Source: Antitrichia curtipendula
Taxonomy: Eukaryota; Streptophyta; Bryopsida; Hypnales; Leucodontaceae
Length of the DNA stretch: 64,000 nt
Assembly: GCA_951230915.1 (NCBI GenBank)
Contig: OX579641.1
Span: forward strand, 22,484,254-22,548,253
Direction of reading: 5' to 3'
Part shown: positions 21,582-33,615 of the stretch, piece after piece
How the letters are laid out: every line of letters starts with the position of its first letter
Numbering within the stretch: the stretch's first letter is position 1
The notes under the pieces: generated by a model
Told to the model about the DNA's origin: nothing
The model's database searches: none
The model's input: only the letters and a program-made list of their open reading frames with translations
Translations under genes and position numbers: made by a program

Positions 21582-24043
21582 TTGAGCTTTTAAATCAATT
21601 AAAGATAAAACCTTAATATCAATACCTTAAAGAAGAAAGTTTGAGCTCTTGGTTCATTATCAATCAAGAGTGTAGAGGCTTTGCACCCTTTATTTACTTA
21701 TGTTTGCAAAGTAAAAGTTGAATAAAAATAAAAATACAATGGTAACATTTGTTTTAGATTGTTTTGTATGTGAAGTTGAGACATCTTTGATTGTGTGCTC
21801 ACTAGTCATTTTCTTTATACCATTGGAGAGCTTGACTCAACAAAGGTTGGACTAAAGTAGTATCATTGCTTTTGGATATATGATGGATTTGTAAGTAATT
21901 CTTATAACCATAAATTGAATTAAATTATGAAAAATAGAGTATAGGAGTTTTTAATGTCATTCTTAGCATTGCCAAAGCTCTCTCTAAGTAAAAATGCACC
22001 AAAGTTGTTTTACACTTTTGGTTCTTAAGTGTGAAAGCTATGGGTTTTCAATTGAATTTTGTTTCTAAAAATTGAATTGAATTTCAGATAAATTATTATA
22101 AAAATAAAAAATAAAAAGAATACATAGGTAAATCATGGAAAACACTTGAACAAGTGCACAATGCCACACATGTTGTTTGTAAGTTGAACTTTAAGAAATT
22201 ACATTGTTTTTAAATTGAAAAAAAGAGAAAAAAAATCTTTGTAGTTAAGAAGAAGAAAAGTTTTAAATTCAAATCATAAATTAGTTTAATACTCTCTAAA
22301 TAAAAAAACTAATCTTTAACATGGTTTTAAAATATAAAAAATAAATATTCTAAACAATGTTCAATACAATGTATACATTTCAATTAAATGGTAAATTTTC
22401 TTCTTTTTATTTTATTAGGATAATTTTAAGTTGAAATAAAATATTAAATCATTTAGTATTATTGAAGAAGAAAAAGAATCATAAATTGATTATAAATTCT
22501 ATATAGAGAATGAAATTATCTGAAATGATCAGAAGTGAAAATACATGAAATCATATTATATTGAAGTGAAGGAAATATAAAATGATTACAATAAAAGATC
22601 TCATTTTATTTGTACAATAGAAAACACGTGTTTAAATAGGAACATATATAAATGAAAACCAATGCTTTGTAAAAAAACATCAATATGACACTAAATTTTC
22701 TAAATCATCATAGTTTTATGTATATGAAATACACATAAATTTTAAGATGTAGTACATATAATATGTACTATATTTTTTGTTTTCCTCTTTTGTCTTTATC
22801 TTTCTTTTTTGTTTCAATTGAAATTAATCTCAAATTAATAAGGAAATTTCTAAAATAATTTTTTAGTTGGCAATAATATTTCCATTATATTGCAAACTTT
22901 TTCCAATCAACTATAGTAGGATTGTTTGGTTTGATATGTTTCTTTTTATTTTGATGATGCAATAAATATAAAAACAATCAAGTCTCTTTTAATAATGTGG
23001 AGTGCCTTTTGCTATAGATGGTACAATTACTGAGTGAATGTCTCTAGGACTTGGAAGTTGACTACAAAGTGGAAGTTTATATACAAATTTTGATCTTGGC
23101 ACTTGTAAAAAATCTAAATCAACCAAAGAAAATGATATTAGTAAATCTTCTATGATTTCAAGTTCAACTTGTGTTTGGACCTCTATAATGATATCTTGAT
23201 AAATATCACCTACAACATTAGAATTAGAAGATGGTAGGATTGAAAGTTGAATTTGCAAATACTTAGTATATTGTCTTCTATGTTGTTCATGTGAATATTT
23301 ATAAAATCTCAAAAATACCTTGGGATGCTAAAACATTCCAATGTACCAATTTTTTTTAATTGTAATCATACAAATTAAAACTAAACATGTTAAAGATCAC
23401 ATAGGAGAAGAAAACACAACAATATCACTTATGGATTGAAAGATTATAATGTTTGATTATTAGGGTGTCAAAATTGTAAAAGAGGTTTGAAGTCTTTCAA
23501 TCCACTTTTCACATGTCAAATTTAAAAAGTTGGTCACCAAAAATCCATCAAAATTTATTATTTTTTAATCAACTAATGCAACAATACATCTAAAAGCTAA
23601 AGGCATGCCACTTTTATTAACTTTTTACCTTGGTTCACCCACATGTCTAATTGAATTTAGGATGAGCTCAAAGTCAAATTATAGGGGAATGGTAGTTAAG
23701 ACTAAAACCATAATTGCAAATGATAATTATCATTAATGCGAGGATTATTATAAAAATAAATTATTACAAATTAGTTCATAAGTGTTCAAGATAGAAATAA
23801 TCCATTTTAGGAATAATTAGTTGACTTACATATCTTCTCAAACATAATTTTATTGATCATTTTAAATATGTCTTATGATCCAATGTTTTTTTACCAAGAC
23901 ATTCAACTTCTTTTCCTTAAAATATGATGAACTCTAAAGCACTTCAACATCCATTTTTTAAACAATGAATAGTTTTAGATTCTTGTTTTGATCTCATTCT
24001 TGCTTGGATGAAAGTCATCCTAATTTTTGGTTCAAATTGTTGT
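21582..24043. other. Very AT-rich intergenic DNA
   Basis: Long A/T-rich sequence with no domain-bearing frame. The minus-strand frame at 22989-23312 (107 residues, with an acidic stretch VELEIIEDLL) is the longest; it has no relative I recognise and could be chance or an old retroelement piece. Confidence 0.45.
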
Positions 24044-25070
24044 CCTATCCATCATTTGGATTTGGTATAACTAGAATATATATTTTTCTAAAATTACAAA
24101 TGTGGAAGTGTGTCAAGTGGTCAACTTGCATTGACTCTAGTTCAAAAATGTATTTGCAAAAATAAGGTCATAGATGTAAAGAATACAAAATATTTCAAAA
24201 AATCACTATGTCAAGAGAACCTCACTTCAAATCTATTCCAACAGGTTTTTACTCAAAAAATGATAATGTTTTGCTTATAATTGAAATTAGAAGGAAATCT
24301 GAAATTTTTCTTTTAAAATTTATAGAAAAAGATTGGTGGTAGCATAGATGGATCTAACCATATGGATGGAATTTGGAACTCAAAATCTACAACTTTTACT
24401 TGTATAGCAATTCCAAAATATTCTTCCAAATTGTACTATACAATGGTTTTTCCCAAATTGTTAATTTTGGAAAAGATTCCAAATGTTTAGCCTTGGAGCA
24501 CTCCGATGTCCATTTTCTGGACGATGAACAAATTGAAATTGAAGTTTCATCTTCCTATCTATTTGGATGACAGATCTTCTAATTTGTGGAGATAATATAT
24601 TAAGTTATTGGTCTATCTAAGGGTTGGATTTGGTGTTACTAGAGTACATATTTTCCTAAAATTATCAATGTGCAAGTATGTCAAGTGGTTGACCAAGTCT
24701 AAATTGCATTGACTTCAGTTCAGAACTCAATTTGACAAAATGAGGTCATAGATATTAAGAACACAAAAATCTCAAAAAATCACCATGTCAAGAGAATCTC
24801 ATTTCAAATCCCTTCCAACAAACTTTACTCCAAAAATGATAATATTTTGCATATTATCAAATTTTGAAGGAATTTTGAAATTTTCTTTCAAAATTTATAA
24901 AAAAATATTGGTGACATAATTGGTGAATCTAATCATACAGATGAAATCTACAACTCTCAGTCTATAACTTTTATTTGTTTATCAATTCCAAATTATGTTT
25001 CCAAATAGCACTTTATAATGATTTTCCTCAAATCATCAATTTTGGAGATGAATCAGGACGTTCTAAAGTT
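24044..25070. repeat. Tandem duplication, unit about 565 bp
   Basis: The stretch from 24044 (GGATTTGGTATAACTAGA) recurs from about 24609 (GGATTTGGTGTTACTAGA). Landmarks GTCAAGTGGT at 24113 and 24678 give the period; AAAATGATAATnTTTTGC is also shared. The second unit ends close to GTTAGGGGTTAA at 25068-25079, a TTAA-element-like right end. Confidence 0.75.
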
Positions 25071-26352
25071 AGGGGTTAATTTCACTCTTGTACATATGGA
25101 AGTGGCCATAATTAGTTAACAAATAATAAGAGTGGAAAGTGGTAACAATTTTTAATTTTCTGAGGAAATCTGTGAGTAACCCTGCCTAGTTCTGGTGACA
25201 TTCAATACAAAGAAGTTATTCTCAGCTTCTGAGCTCCCTAGAGAGCTCACACATAGTATCACAGCACAGGATAAAAAAGCCTGCAAATTTTCAACTTGCC
25301 TCTTAAGATTAATTAACTAACTGGGGTGAGTTTCTTACTTCATATCCAGACTGAAGACCAGAAGGGAGAGAAGACAGTAGAGAACTTTAAAGTAAATGTC
25401 CTACTTTGTCCTATCTAAGAGTGAGACCCCACGGAGGGGGGGGGGGGACCCTGATCTTTGTTGTAATGTTTGGAATATTTTTGAGTTTTATCAACTATTT
25501 TACTTTAATTTCCATGTTAATTTGAATCTTCAAGTATTGAGTCTATTTTTTTCTTTTGTTTTTAACTCAATTGAAATTTTTTAGATTTTTTCACCAATTT
25601 TTTTTCAATGTTTTCAAATTGCAATTGGATGTTTTGCCAACTCCCTTGACTAACAATGATCTAACTAGCAATTCAACCCAAATATTGGGTTGTTGTATAA
25701 CCCCTAAAGGACAATTGTCTATTGAACAAACATCTTGGTGACTTTGGTGATGGTTGTTGAGTACGTTCCAATGTGGTCACTTTTGAATGAATATTTTTGA
25801 AATTTTGACACAAGGTGTGTGCAATAACCACCTTTGTGAAAAGAAGTAAAAATTCCAATTGGATGTATAATTGAAAAGTAATGTGGCTTGAAAAAATCAC
25901 CTTATAAGCAAAAATCTTATTTTGATTATAAAATTTTGTATGAATGTACCTAACAAGATATACTAAAGAATGGTGTAATCCTCATTTTTATGTAGAAAAA
26001 AATTTAATCCAAGAAGGCTTGAAATCTATTGTCCATGTTTGGCGGGGGCAAATTTTTTATTTAATTCAAATTTCAAGTGTTTTAATCTTTCAATCTAATT
26101 CATCAGATGGCTAGGAATTTTTCCCATGCATTGATAGGATAGTCTACTACACTTTATTTATAGTTGGAATTTCAAATGAAGAGTTTTAGTCTTCAATTTT
26201 TGTCAATGCACCAAAAATTGGCAGATTTTGATGATTTCTCTTCAAAAACACCTATCAATAGAAAGGTGAGCGTGAGAAACCAAGCTATAGTACAAGAGCA
26301 TGGTTTTCTATGACTACCTTTCTACCAATGATCATTTTTCATTCAATAGGGA
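25071..26352. other. AT-rich intergenic DNA
   Basis: No gene. Contains a 13-base G run at 25434-25446 and an isolated ATAACCCCTAAAGGAC at 25697-25712 that looks like a lone left end of a TTAA element without a right partner. Confidence 0.45.
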
Positions 26353-27303
26353 TTAACCCCTAAAGGACCAAACACCGTTTTTTGACAACATAGCGTTTTT
26401 GGGCAGCTCACCACGAATGGAATTTTTATTTTTTTTCTTTGAAATTTCACACAAGATGTGACCGAGGAGTAGCTTTAGGGTCCAACAATTTTGATAACTT
26501 TTGACCACATGGTTAAAAAATTATGGTATGATATGTAGTTTTCATTGTTCGGCGGGCAGCCCGGGCAGCAAAAAAAACTTCTTTAAAAATCATTTTCTAG
26601 AGAAATAAAAATTTGAAATTGGTTCTCTAGATTTATGTGCACAAGGAAAGCTTTGAATCATTCCACTTTGATTTATGAGATGAAAGTTATGAGGAATTTT
26701 AGTTGTGGGTAGTTTGCGGGTAGTTATGGAATCTCTACTCTAAAATAAACTTTGAAGTCCTTTATTAAACTCAATTTTCAATATTTTTGGAAAAAAATAT
26801 AAACACAAGGTGTAGATTGTTTATTACAACATTACAATTGTTTGGATTGGCATTTTTCAATTCCATAATTAAATCCTTAACAATTTAGTGTTTTGAATCA
26901 TTTTCTACTTCTTTCTACTTACTATTTTTTTCCTATATGTTGTACAATTCCAAATGATCTGAAAATTTTCAGCATGTAGCTAACTTGCTTTGAAGAATGA
27001 ATCCAAAGAGTTACCACCATTTTGGACATTTTTTCATACAAATGTGATCATGTGAAGTGCAGCTGCCCGGTTTTTTGCAGGGACAAAAAAAGGGGTTTTG
27101 TCACTTCAAATGCTAATATCTTGCAATCTACACGGTGGAAATTTCTGAAATTTTTTTCACATCTTCTCAAACTATTTTACTACAAGATCCTACGGTTACA
27201 TGTTTCCAAAAATGTTTTTTTTCCAAAATTTCGTACTTGTACTAGAAATGGCAGTTTGGGAGTGTTTTTTGTGAAAACGTAGTCAAAGACCTTTAAGGGT
27301 TAA
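26353..27303. mobile_element. TTAA element, copy A (about 950 bp)
   Basis: TTAA at 26353-26356 and 27300-27303. Left end TTAACCCCTAAAGGACCAAA; right end ...GACCTTTAAGGGTTAA. Interior landmarks: GGGCAGCTC near 26402, GGGCAGCCCGGGCAGC near 26554, CTACTCTAAAATAAACTTTG near 26737, GTTGTACAATTCCAAATGAT near 26939, GCAGCTGCCCGG near 27060, and TTGCAATCTACACGGTGGAA near 27120. The 86-codon frame at 27022-27282 is not in the same frame in most sister copies, so it is unlikely to be a gene. Confidence 0.88.
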
Positions 27304-28814
27304 AGATTGACCCTAAATTGTTTGAGAAGATTTTTTGTCCATTGGATGATTTCAAAGAGTCTTATAAAAAATAAATTTTCATCCAAATTTTTATAAAGGA
27401 GTTGCTAAATGTAATCTAAATAAATAGATTTGGATATTTTTTCATTGTAGTATATTTTAACTTTCCTATATATAAACAGGTGCTAAATCTAAAATTCACA
27501 TATTTTAGCAACTTCAAGTTCTTTCATCTTGATAAGAATTTGAACCTTAGAAATGTTTTTTTATAATTAATTCAGGCCTCAGTCAGTGATATGAAGTTAA
27601 TGAAATGTAGAATCTACTCCAATTTGAAATTTTGAAAATTTCCTAGGATTGGATATTTTATTGCAATTGGAACATTAGGCCTATAACAAATATAAAGAGT
27701 TACTAACTAGAAATATATTATGGACTATTTAAATATATTATGGACTATTATTATTTATTTCATAATATATTTTTATTATTTAAAATAGTCTATTTACAGT
27801 TTTATATATTTAAAATAGTCTATTTATAGATTTTTATATTTAAAATAGTTTATTTACAGCTTTTTATATTTAAAATAGTCTATTTATAGGTTTTTATATT
27901 TAAAATAGTCTATTTATATATAAAAATAATAATATATTTTTATATTTTTATAGTCATAGTAAATATCTTCACCCCATAATGTAGTGCACTATTATATACA
28001 TCCAAAGAGAAATTTTCAGGTAATTTATCACATTTTGTATTTGATATTAATTTTTTTCACTTTTTCCTTATAAATTTCATAGTAATCTCAAATTATCCCA
28101 AGTAAATATGAAATTTAATAACTTAGAGAAGAAAAGGGTTTCATCTTTTTTAATTTAAATATAAAAATCTCAAACATAAAGAGTTACTAACTAGAAACAC
28201 ATAAAGTGGAAGGATTTTGAAGTTTGACTCTATAGTCATAGGTTTGTCTTTTTACGGTTATCCCTAAAACAATTACAAGGACTACAAATGTTCGATGGAT
28301 GACTTTTGCTATTATTGTAGAAACAAAGAATGCTCTTATTGTTTCCAAAATGGATCATTTTTCATTCACTACCTTAATGACAGGCCTCACACTTTTAGGA
28401 TTCAAGAACAAAACATTTGTTGTGTGGTTGTTTTGTTGAAACGAAATTAAAATATATATATATACTCTCAATTGAAGTGGATCGCAATACACAACAATAT
28501 GATATGTATCATTTGGTATCCATATTTACTCATATGGTATCTAAAGGTAGGATCTAATGCTTTGCCTATTATACATTGTCATATACACTAAAACTTTGAG
28601 ATGATGTTTTGTCCAGATAACTTCTTATTGATTTGTAATGATGTTTAAATCTTTAAAAAAGAAATTCTTTTATAACCAAAATATTTGAAACTTTAAAAAA
28701 ATAACCTTCTTTTACAACCCAAGTGATGAAATCAAGGTAATATCTATATCTATACATAATACATTAAATTAGGTTGTTTGTTTTGTTTTGTTTGTCTGTT
28801 ACGGTGAGATCTTT
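27304..28814. other. AT-rich intergenic DNA with tandem repeat
   Basis: No gene. Includes the 30-bp array at 27771-27920, a preceding pair of AATATATTATGGACTATT motifs at 27714 and 27732, and a TATATA run near 28455. Confidence 0.45.
27771..27920. repeat. 30-bp tandem repeat, five units
   Basis: TAAAATAGTC (one copy AGTT) begins at 27781, 27811, 27841, 27871 and 27901: exact 30-bp spacing. Each is followed by TATTTATAG or TATTTACAG and a T-rich spacer. Regular spacing with only point changes indicates recent local amplification. Confidence 0.92.
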
Positions 28815-29070
28815 TGAACAACTAGTATGTCATTTGTTGTTGCCACATTATAATAAAATTAAAATAAAAGTAATTTTTTAATTCTTAAATTTTTTGAAAT
28901 TCAATAGTTTTCCCACTATATGTCCAAACACCACGAAACAAAGCCCATACACCTCTTCCTACATAGAGCTTTCTAACATTATCATGAACATGATCAAAGG
29001 ATACATGGTCTAGGAAATCTCATCATAACAAACAAACAAAGCAAACTTTCTAACTTAATCCCTTTAAGAC
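28815..29070. repeat. Dispersed repeat R4, copy 1
   Basis: Matches 47235-47470: shared GTTGCCACA, AAAGTAATTTTT, a CACnAAACAAAGCCCATnCACC block, and AACAAACAAAnCAAA. No coding frame; probably a fragment of a larger retroelement, class not assigned. Confidence 0.65.
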
Positions 29071-31125
29071 GTTTTGAAAGGGCATATCTAAGCAAATTTT
29101 AGCATATTTTGAAAGAAATTATGTACAACCACTATTTAATACCTCTAGACCACGTCTTTTTGAAGTGGGATTTTTACACCCTGACTGCTTGCAAGTGTGC
29201 TACACCATTTAGCAATCAAAAGTGGTTTTGAAGAAAACAAGCTCCGACAATAAATTTGTGACTACAAATGGATGTTGGGTGCTTTATATACAAAGATTGT
29301 ATTGTACTAAGTTGGGAAAAGAAAGAAAAATCAAATTCAGATTGTCCATTGAACTACCTTATACTTTGGGTATAACATGTTTGTGTCGGTTGCAAGTCAA
29401 GTATAGTCCCAAAGTACTAGTGGCCAAAGAAAATGTGGCTTGGACAACTACAACAACAACCCATGCAACAAGGTACTTCTCCTATGAGAATTTTGAAATC
29501 TTCATGAAAAATTTGATACTAAATCATTTTGAAAGTATATGAAGGTGGTAGTTTATTGGTTGCATCCAATCCTTTGTGATTTTTTTTTGCAAAGTTTAAG
29601 CTTGTAACCAAAAAATAACAAATGAAGAATTTGCTTGTTACAATTACAAAAATATAAAAAGAATGTAAAACCAACTTGTTATGAAAAAAATCCAATTCCT
29701 AACTTGTTACAAAAATATTAAATGAATCCAAAGACTACCTTGTTCCAAAAAAGAAGAACACACAAAACTTAGGTTGTACCAAAAAACATTAAAAAAATTC
29801 TAAATCTAGCTTGTTATAAAAATACAAAATGAATCAAACATGCTACCTTGTTATGAAAAACTTGACCCTATTTGCTGATTGACATGTAATGTTGTAATGC
29901 ACATTTTTTCTACATAGAATGCTTCATTCCATTTCTAGTGGAAACAATGATACCTTTCAAGAGGAAAATGCGATCATAACATTCAAGGGAATCCAAATGC
30001 TAGATGTAGAGTGGAGAAGTTGTTTTTATAATAAAATCCATTGTCCGTTACGAATCCTCAAAAAGCATGGGACAATTTGAAGATGAGAGCTTGACTGCTC
30101 ATTGTCAAGACAAATGAATTGTGTTCAATGTAGAACTTTAGACCTCATTTGGGCATAGTAGAATACAAAATTTTATAAAACTTTGGACTAAGAAGTGCTG
30201 GAAAATTGAGCTAAATACTATCTCCATTTCTTTTTGGTAAGTTTGAGCCTCCAATCAAAAGTAATGGACAAAATTCAGAGAATATGTTTGAAAATGTAAA
30301 AAAAATGTCCCTTCCAACCCTTCTCTTTATTTTGTCCACATCTTTTAATTGGAAGCTTAAAATCTCAAATGGATTTTATAAATGAAAGTTAGTGTGATTT
30401 ACCAACTTTTTTAAGTTCAATTTTTTTTGAAAAAAAATATTCTACTATACCAAAATGAGGTCTGGAATTTTATATTGAATACAATTCCTACTTTTTGACT
30501 TCACTAGGTATGAGCGGTTTAGCTCTTGCCAATCCTAATTTACATATCCCACATGGGTTGTTTTACTTCCTGTCACCCCACTTGTATAAAGACCTTGTCT
30601 CCTCAATTCAGTACATCACAGTATAAAGCTATCAAATGTATGGGAAGTGATTGTTAAATACATTTTAATTTACATGATTCCAATGTTGAATATTTTCAAA
30701 AAATGATGTTTTTAAGTGTGAAATGGATTGAAGAATCCAAGACAAATTTGCCTGTCAGTACACACCCTCAACAACTCAGTGGAGCATGCAGGGTAATTAT
30801 TTTCTAACCACTCTTGCCAATAGTCAAAGATGCATGCATGCTTTCCAAACAAAACATGCATGACACAAAGCCTTCTACAAGAAAGAGCTTGTATTCACTA
30901 TGAATACATAAATTGAACATGTTCTTTACTTACTAGGCACAGTTTCTACCGTTTCATTTTTTATAATTTTTCATAAATCTCATGATTTGCTCCACAACTT
31001 TGCAAGACTGTTTATAATTTCACGTTTTGCCCAATATACAAGGTAACCATCACAAAAATGTGAAATACTAGAAACTGAGTCCCAAGCATGCTCTCCACAA
31101 AATAAAGGGGTTAAGGTATGGATTA
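29071..31125. other. AT-rich intergenic DNA
   Basis: A 106-residue plus-strand frame (29222-29542; it contains TTTTTTHATRYFSYENFEIF) starts with a non-ATG codon and has no recognisable domain. The rest is non-coding, with the degenerate repeat at 29600-29870. Confidence 0.4.
29600..29870. repeat. Degenerate tandem repeat, about 40-48 bp
   Basis: CTTGTTACAAAAATA-like cores followed by AAATGAATC-like tails recur about six times (for example near 29633, 29682, 29703, 29739, 29811, 29851). Confidence 0.6.
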
Positions 31126-31246
31126 AGGTGAACCAACCCATTACCACCACCCTTCTCAATTCCGCCCTCATGTACGTGTGGTGTACATTTTCCCTCTGAA
31201 GTGTATCCCATGGATACACGAAGGCGGAATTGAGAAGGGTGGTGGT
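31126..31246. repeat. Fold-back related to TA-flanked MITEs
   Basis: 24-bp perfect inverted arms at 31143-31166 and 31223-31246, plus an inner near-palindrome GTGTATCCCATGGATACAC at 31201-31219. The left side starts AAGGTGAACCAACCCATTAC (from 31125), matching the terminal pattern of the element at 11151. Confidence 0.8.
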
Positions 31247-32063
31247 CACCATCTACAGAACTGGCTAAAATTCGCTCCATTGCCCTACTTCAAAGTTTTC
31301 AATAGCTAAATGTTTATCGGAGTGAAAACTATATTATTAATAGCCAAAACTACAACAAACAATAGAATTGGATAGCCACTTTGCAACTTCCTCCACATTG
31401 AAATTAGCATCCATTTAGTCAGTTTTGTGTTACAGTACTCCCCAAAATCCTTTATAACTTGCAAAATCTTTACTATTCTATTTTTTTATTTTAAATACTG
31501 CGCACTCTCAAGGTAGACAAAGGTTGATGCTTGCTTGTCTTTAAGGTAGCATATTTCACTAAATTCCATAAACTAGTTTTGGGATCACTGGTGGTGGTAT
31601 TAGGCTAGGGAACATCCATCAAGCCTTTTGTAGGCAAAGTAAGTCATGGAGACTACACTGAGGTGACTGGCTTTTTGGCGTTGAGCAACGCTGTTTATGA
31701 GTTCATTATTTTTATGTGTCCCGGACACTCCCCGCAAAATGGTGTGGAGTGTGTCATAGTCTTCATTAGTCATTAGCTCGGCAAAAAAGAAAAAAGAAAA
31801 GTGAAAACAAATGACATGTCACCATCTTCCAGCATCTTCTGTGGTTCAGTTGCCAGAAGGGAGCTACAAAAGTACATGGAGCTTATTTAATAAGAGTTAT
31901 AACTTGTATCCCGACATACACAATTGGAGAGTTGCTGGGCTATTACTTCATGATGGTAGATATGGTTGCTGGCCAACGACAATTTGCCTCGAATTAATGT
32001 CTACAAATTTGGAGCTGTGAGAATGAGACGCGGACAAGCCAAGTCAAGTGAATCCAGCACTTA
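31247..32063. other. Intergenic
   Basis: No gene or repeat edge identified. The 69-residue frame at 31811-32020 has no recognisable domain. Confidence 0.4.
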
Positions 32064-32479
32064 AGGTTGAGGCACCGGTAGACAATCGTTTAAGCAATTT
32101 TGGAGTAGATGGTGAGGAGTATGAGGTGGTGGAAAAAAATTCCCATGTAGGAAGATAGGAAATATGGGGATAGCAAAATTTTCAGAATTCTATTCACAAA
32201 ATTGAAAGTACTGTGAATTTTGGGAGCCGAAAAGTGTGATTGTCCAATTGCGAGTGTCTAGAGACTTCCAATTCCGATCATTGAAGAACTACTTTCCCGC
32301 TAGCTACTTCCTATTTCCTTACTCACTACTTTTGGACATGTGCCATAACCATATTAGTCCCAACCTTGAAAATGACAAAAAACCAACAACATTCCAAGCT
32401 TGAGTTCCAATCGAAAGTTGGAAATAACAAATCCTACAAATTGGGTACTAGGCGTGGTTGACAATTGGTGCCTCAACCT
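32064..32479. mobile_element. TA-flanked MITE, AGGTTGAGG type
   Basis: 416 bp. Left end AGGTTGAGGCACCGGTAGAC; right end GGTGCCTCAACCT. TA at 32062-32063 and 32480-32481. Its interior is shared, inverted, with the element at 43746-44166 (same length class): both carry a GAAGTAGTGAGC-like stretch, a CATGTAGGAAGATAGGAAAT stretch and CCAAGCTTGA. Non-coding. Confidence 0.8.
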
Positions 32480-32611
32480 TATATTAGTCCCAACCTTGAA
32501 AAGGAAAAAAAAAATAAAAAATTCCAAGCTTGAATTCTAGCATAAGGTTGGAAATAGCGCACCTTGTAGGTTGGATATTGGGTGTCGTTGACAATTGGTG
32601 CCTCAATCTTA
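32480..32611. repeat. Extra terminal segment of the adjacent MITE
   Basis: ATATTAGTCCCAACCTTGAA at 32481 repeats 32361, and ACAATTGGTGCCTCAATCTTA near 32591 repeats 32461. About 120 bp of the element's right end is therefore present twice in tandem, from unequal exchange or a nested truncated insertion. Confidence 0.7.
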
Positions 32612-33011
32612 TTTACCATCAACCTCACAATTGATTTGCACAACAAAAGTACACAAGCCTATTACCATGCAAACTAGCAATGTGAATATCTTAGGGCCAA
32701 CTCTAAGAAGGGCACGTATACCTGAGAGGTGTGCGCTTGTTTCACAAAGCAAATCCAAGTGGAATTATAAATTTCCGATTAAAAATATAATTCCCTTAAT
32801 TTTTGAAGTGGTCTACCTTGAAATTACAAAAGCACTTGGAGAGTGGAGTTGTAAACATCCTATAAACAATCCATAACTATATTCTTCCAAATGGTACTTA
32901 AGTGATCACCATTTATAGGATTAATATATTATCCATTGTTGGCATTAATGAAATGATGTTGATAGACAATGAATGGATTTGGATAATTTTTTGGATAGAA
33001 TTGGGGCCAAA
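32612..33011. other. Intergenic
   Basis: An open frame spans 32595-32876 (93 residues, non-ATG start) without a known domain. I see no other structure. Confidence 0.4.
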
Positions 33012-33300
33012 AGTAAAGTAGGCACCCCCCAAAATGCCACCTTTTCTATTGTGGAAATTTTCTATTATTAGAATGGTAAATTTTATATCTTTTATTGATT
33101 GGCAAGTAATAGGATATTTCAGTGTGCCAAATAATGCATTATTTGAATAACAAATGCAAAAGTTATAAAAGGTCAAAGTTTTTTTATAGATGTTCTCAAA
33201 TTGTTTTTGCTAGAATAGGTATATACTGGATTAGGAGATATTCACATTGTGATCATCTCACTAAATGGTGCTTTAAGGCATGTTGGGGGGTTGAGGAGGG
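33012..33300 (-). repeat. Dispersed repeat R3, copy 2 (inverted)
   Basis: The reverse complement of 33130-33290 follows copy 1: ACTTGCCAAT, CAAATAATGC, TTTTGCATTTG, and AAAGCACCATTT. At the other edge, AGTAGGCACCCCCCAAAATG (33015) mirrors the copy-1 start, so this copy shows both inverted ends and R3 may be a TIR element. Copy 1 is then truncated. Confidence 0.6.
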
Positions 33301-33615
33301 TCTATTTTAGTTATAAAGGTACTTACACTTAAGATAAAAGGGCCTACAATTGAACATTTATGTTATTTAGAGTATTTTTTGTTGTTGATCCCTAAATGTT
33401 CAAAGTCCAAGAATGTGTTTTTAAGGATTTGGGGCATGGTCCTATGATGTCAAATTTTATTGTAATTTTTGAAACTTTTTGTTGAAGCTAAAAAAACATA
33501 ATAGTTTTTTAGGAATAGAGTTTTTATTTCATTTGGTACCTTGGAGAAAAGTAAAACCTTCCTACGCACAAAATGCTTGAGCTTGGCAACTCTAGAAAAA
33601 ACTCAAAACTCAAAA
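33301..33615. other. Spacer with partial TTAA-element-like end
   Basis: GATCCCTAAATGTTCAAAGT at 33389-33408 resembles the left end of the short TTAA element at 9593, but no matching right end was found. Confidence 0.4.

Noticed and set aside
22989..23312. 107-codon minus frame as a retrotransposon polyprotein piece
   Set aside because: No RT, integrase, protease or zinc-knuckle motif; composition matches the AT-rich surroundings.
27022..27282. 86-codon frame in TTAA element A, similar to a minus frame at 54658-54888 (FCRDKK.., ILQST.W)
   Set aside because: Other copies of the element use different frames or have stops at the same place, so the similarity reflects DNA relatedness rather than protein constraint.
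27771..27920. CRISPR-like array
   Set aside because: Contiguous 30-bp tandem repeats without unique spacers, in a plant nuclear context.
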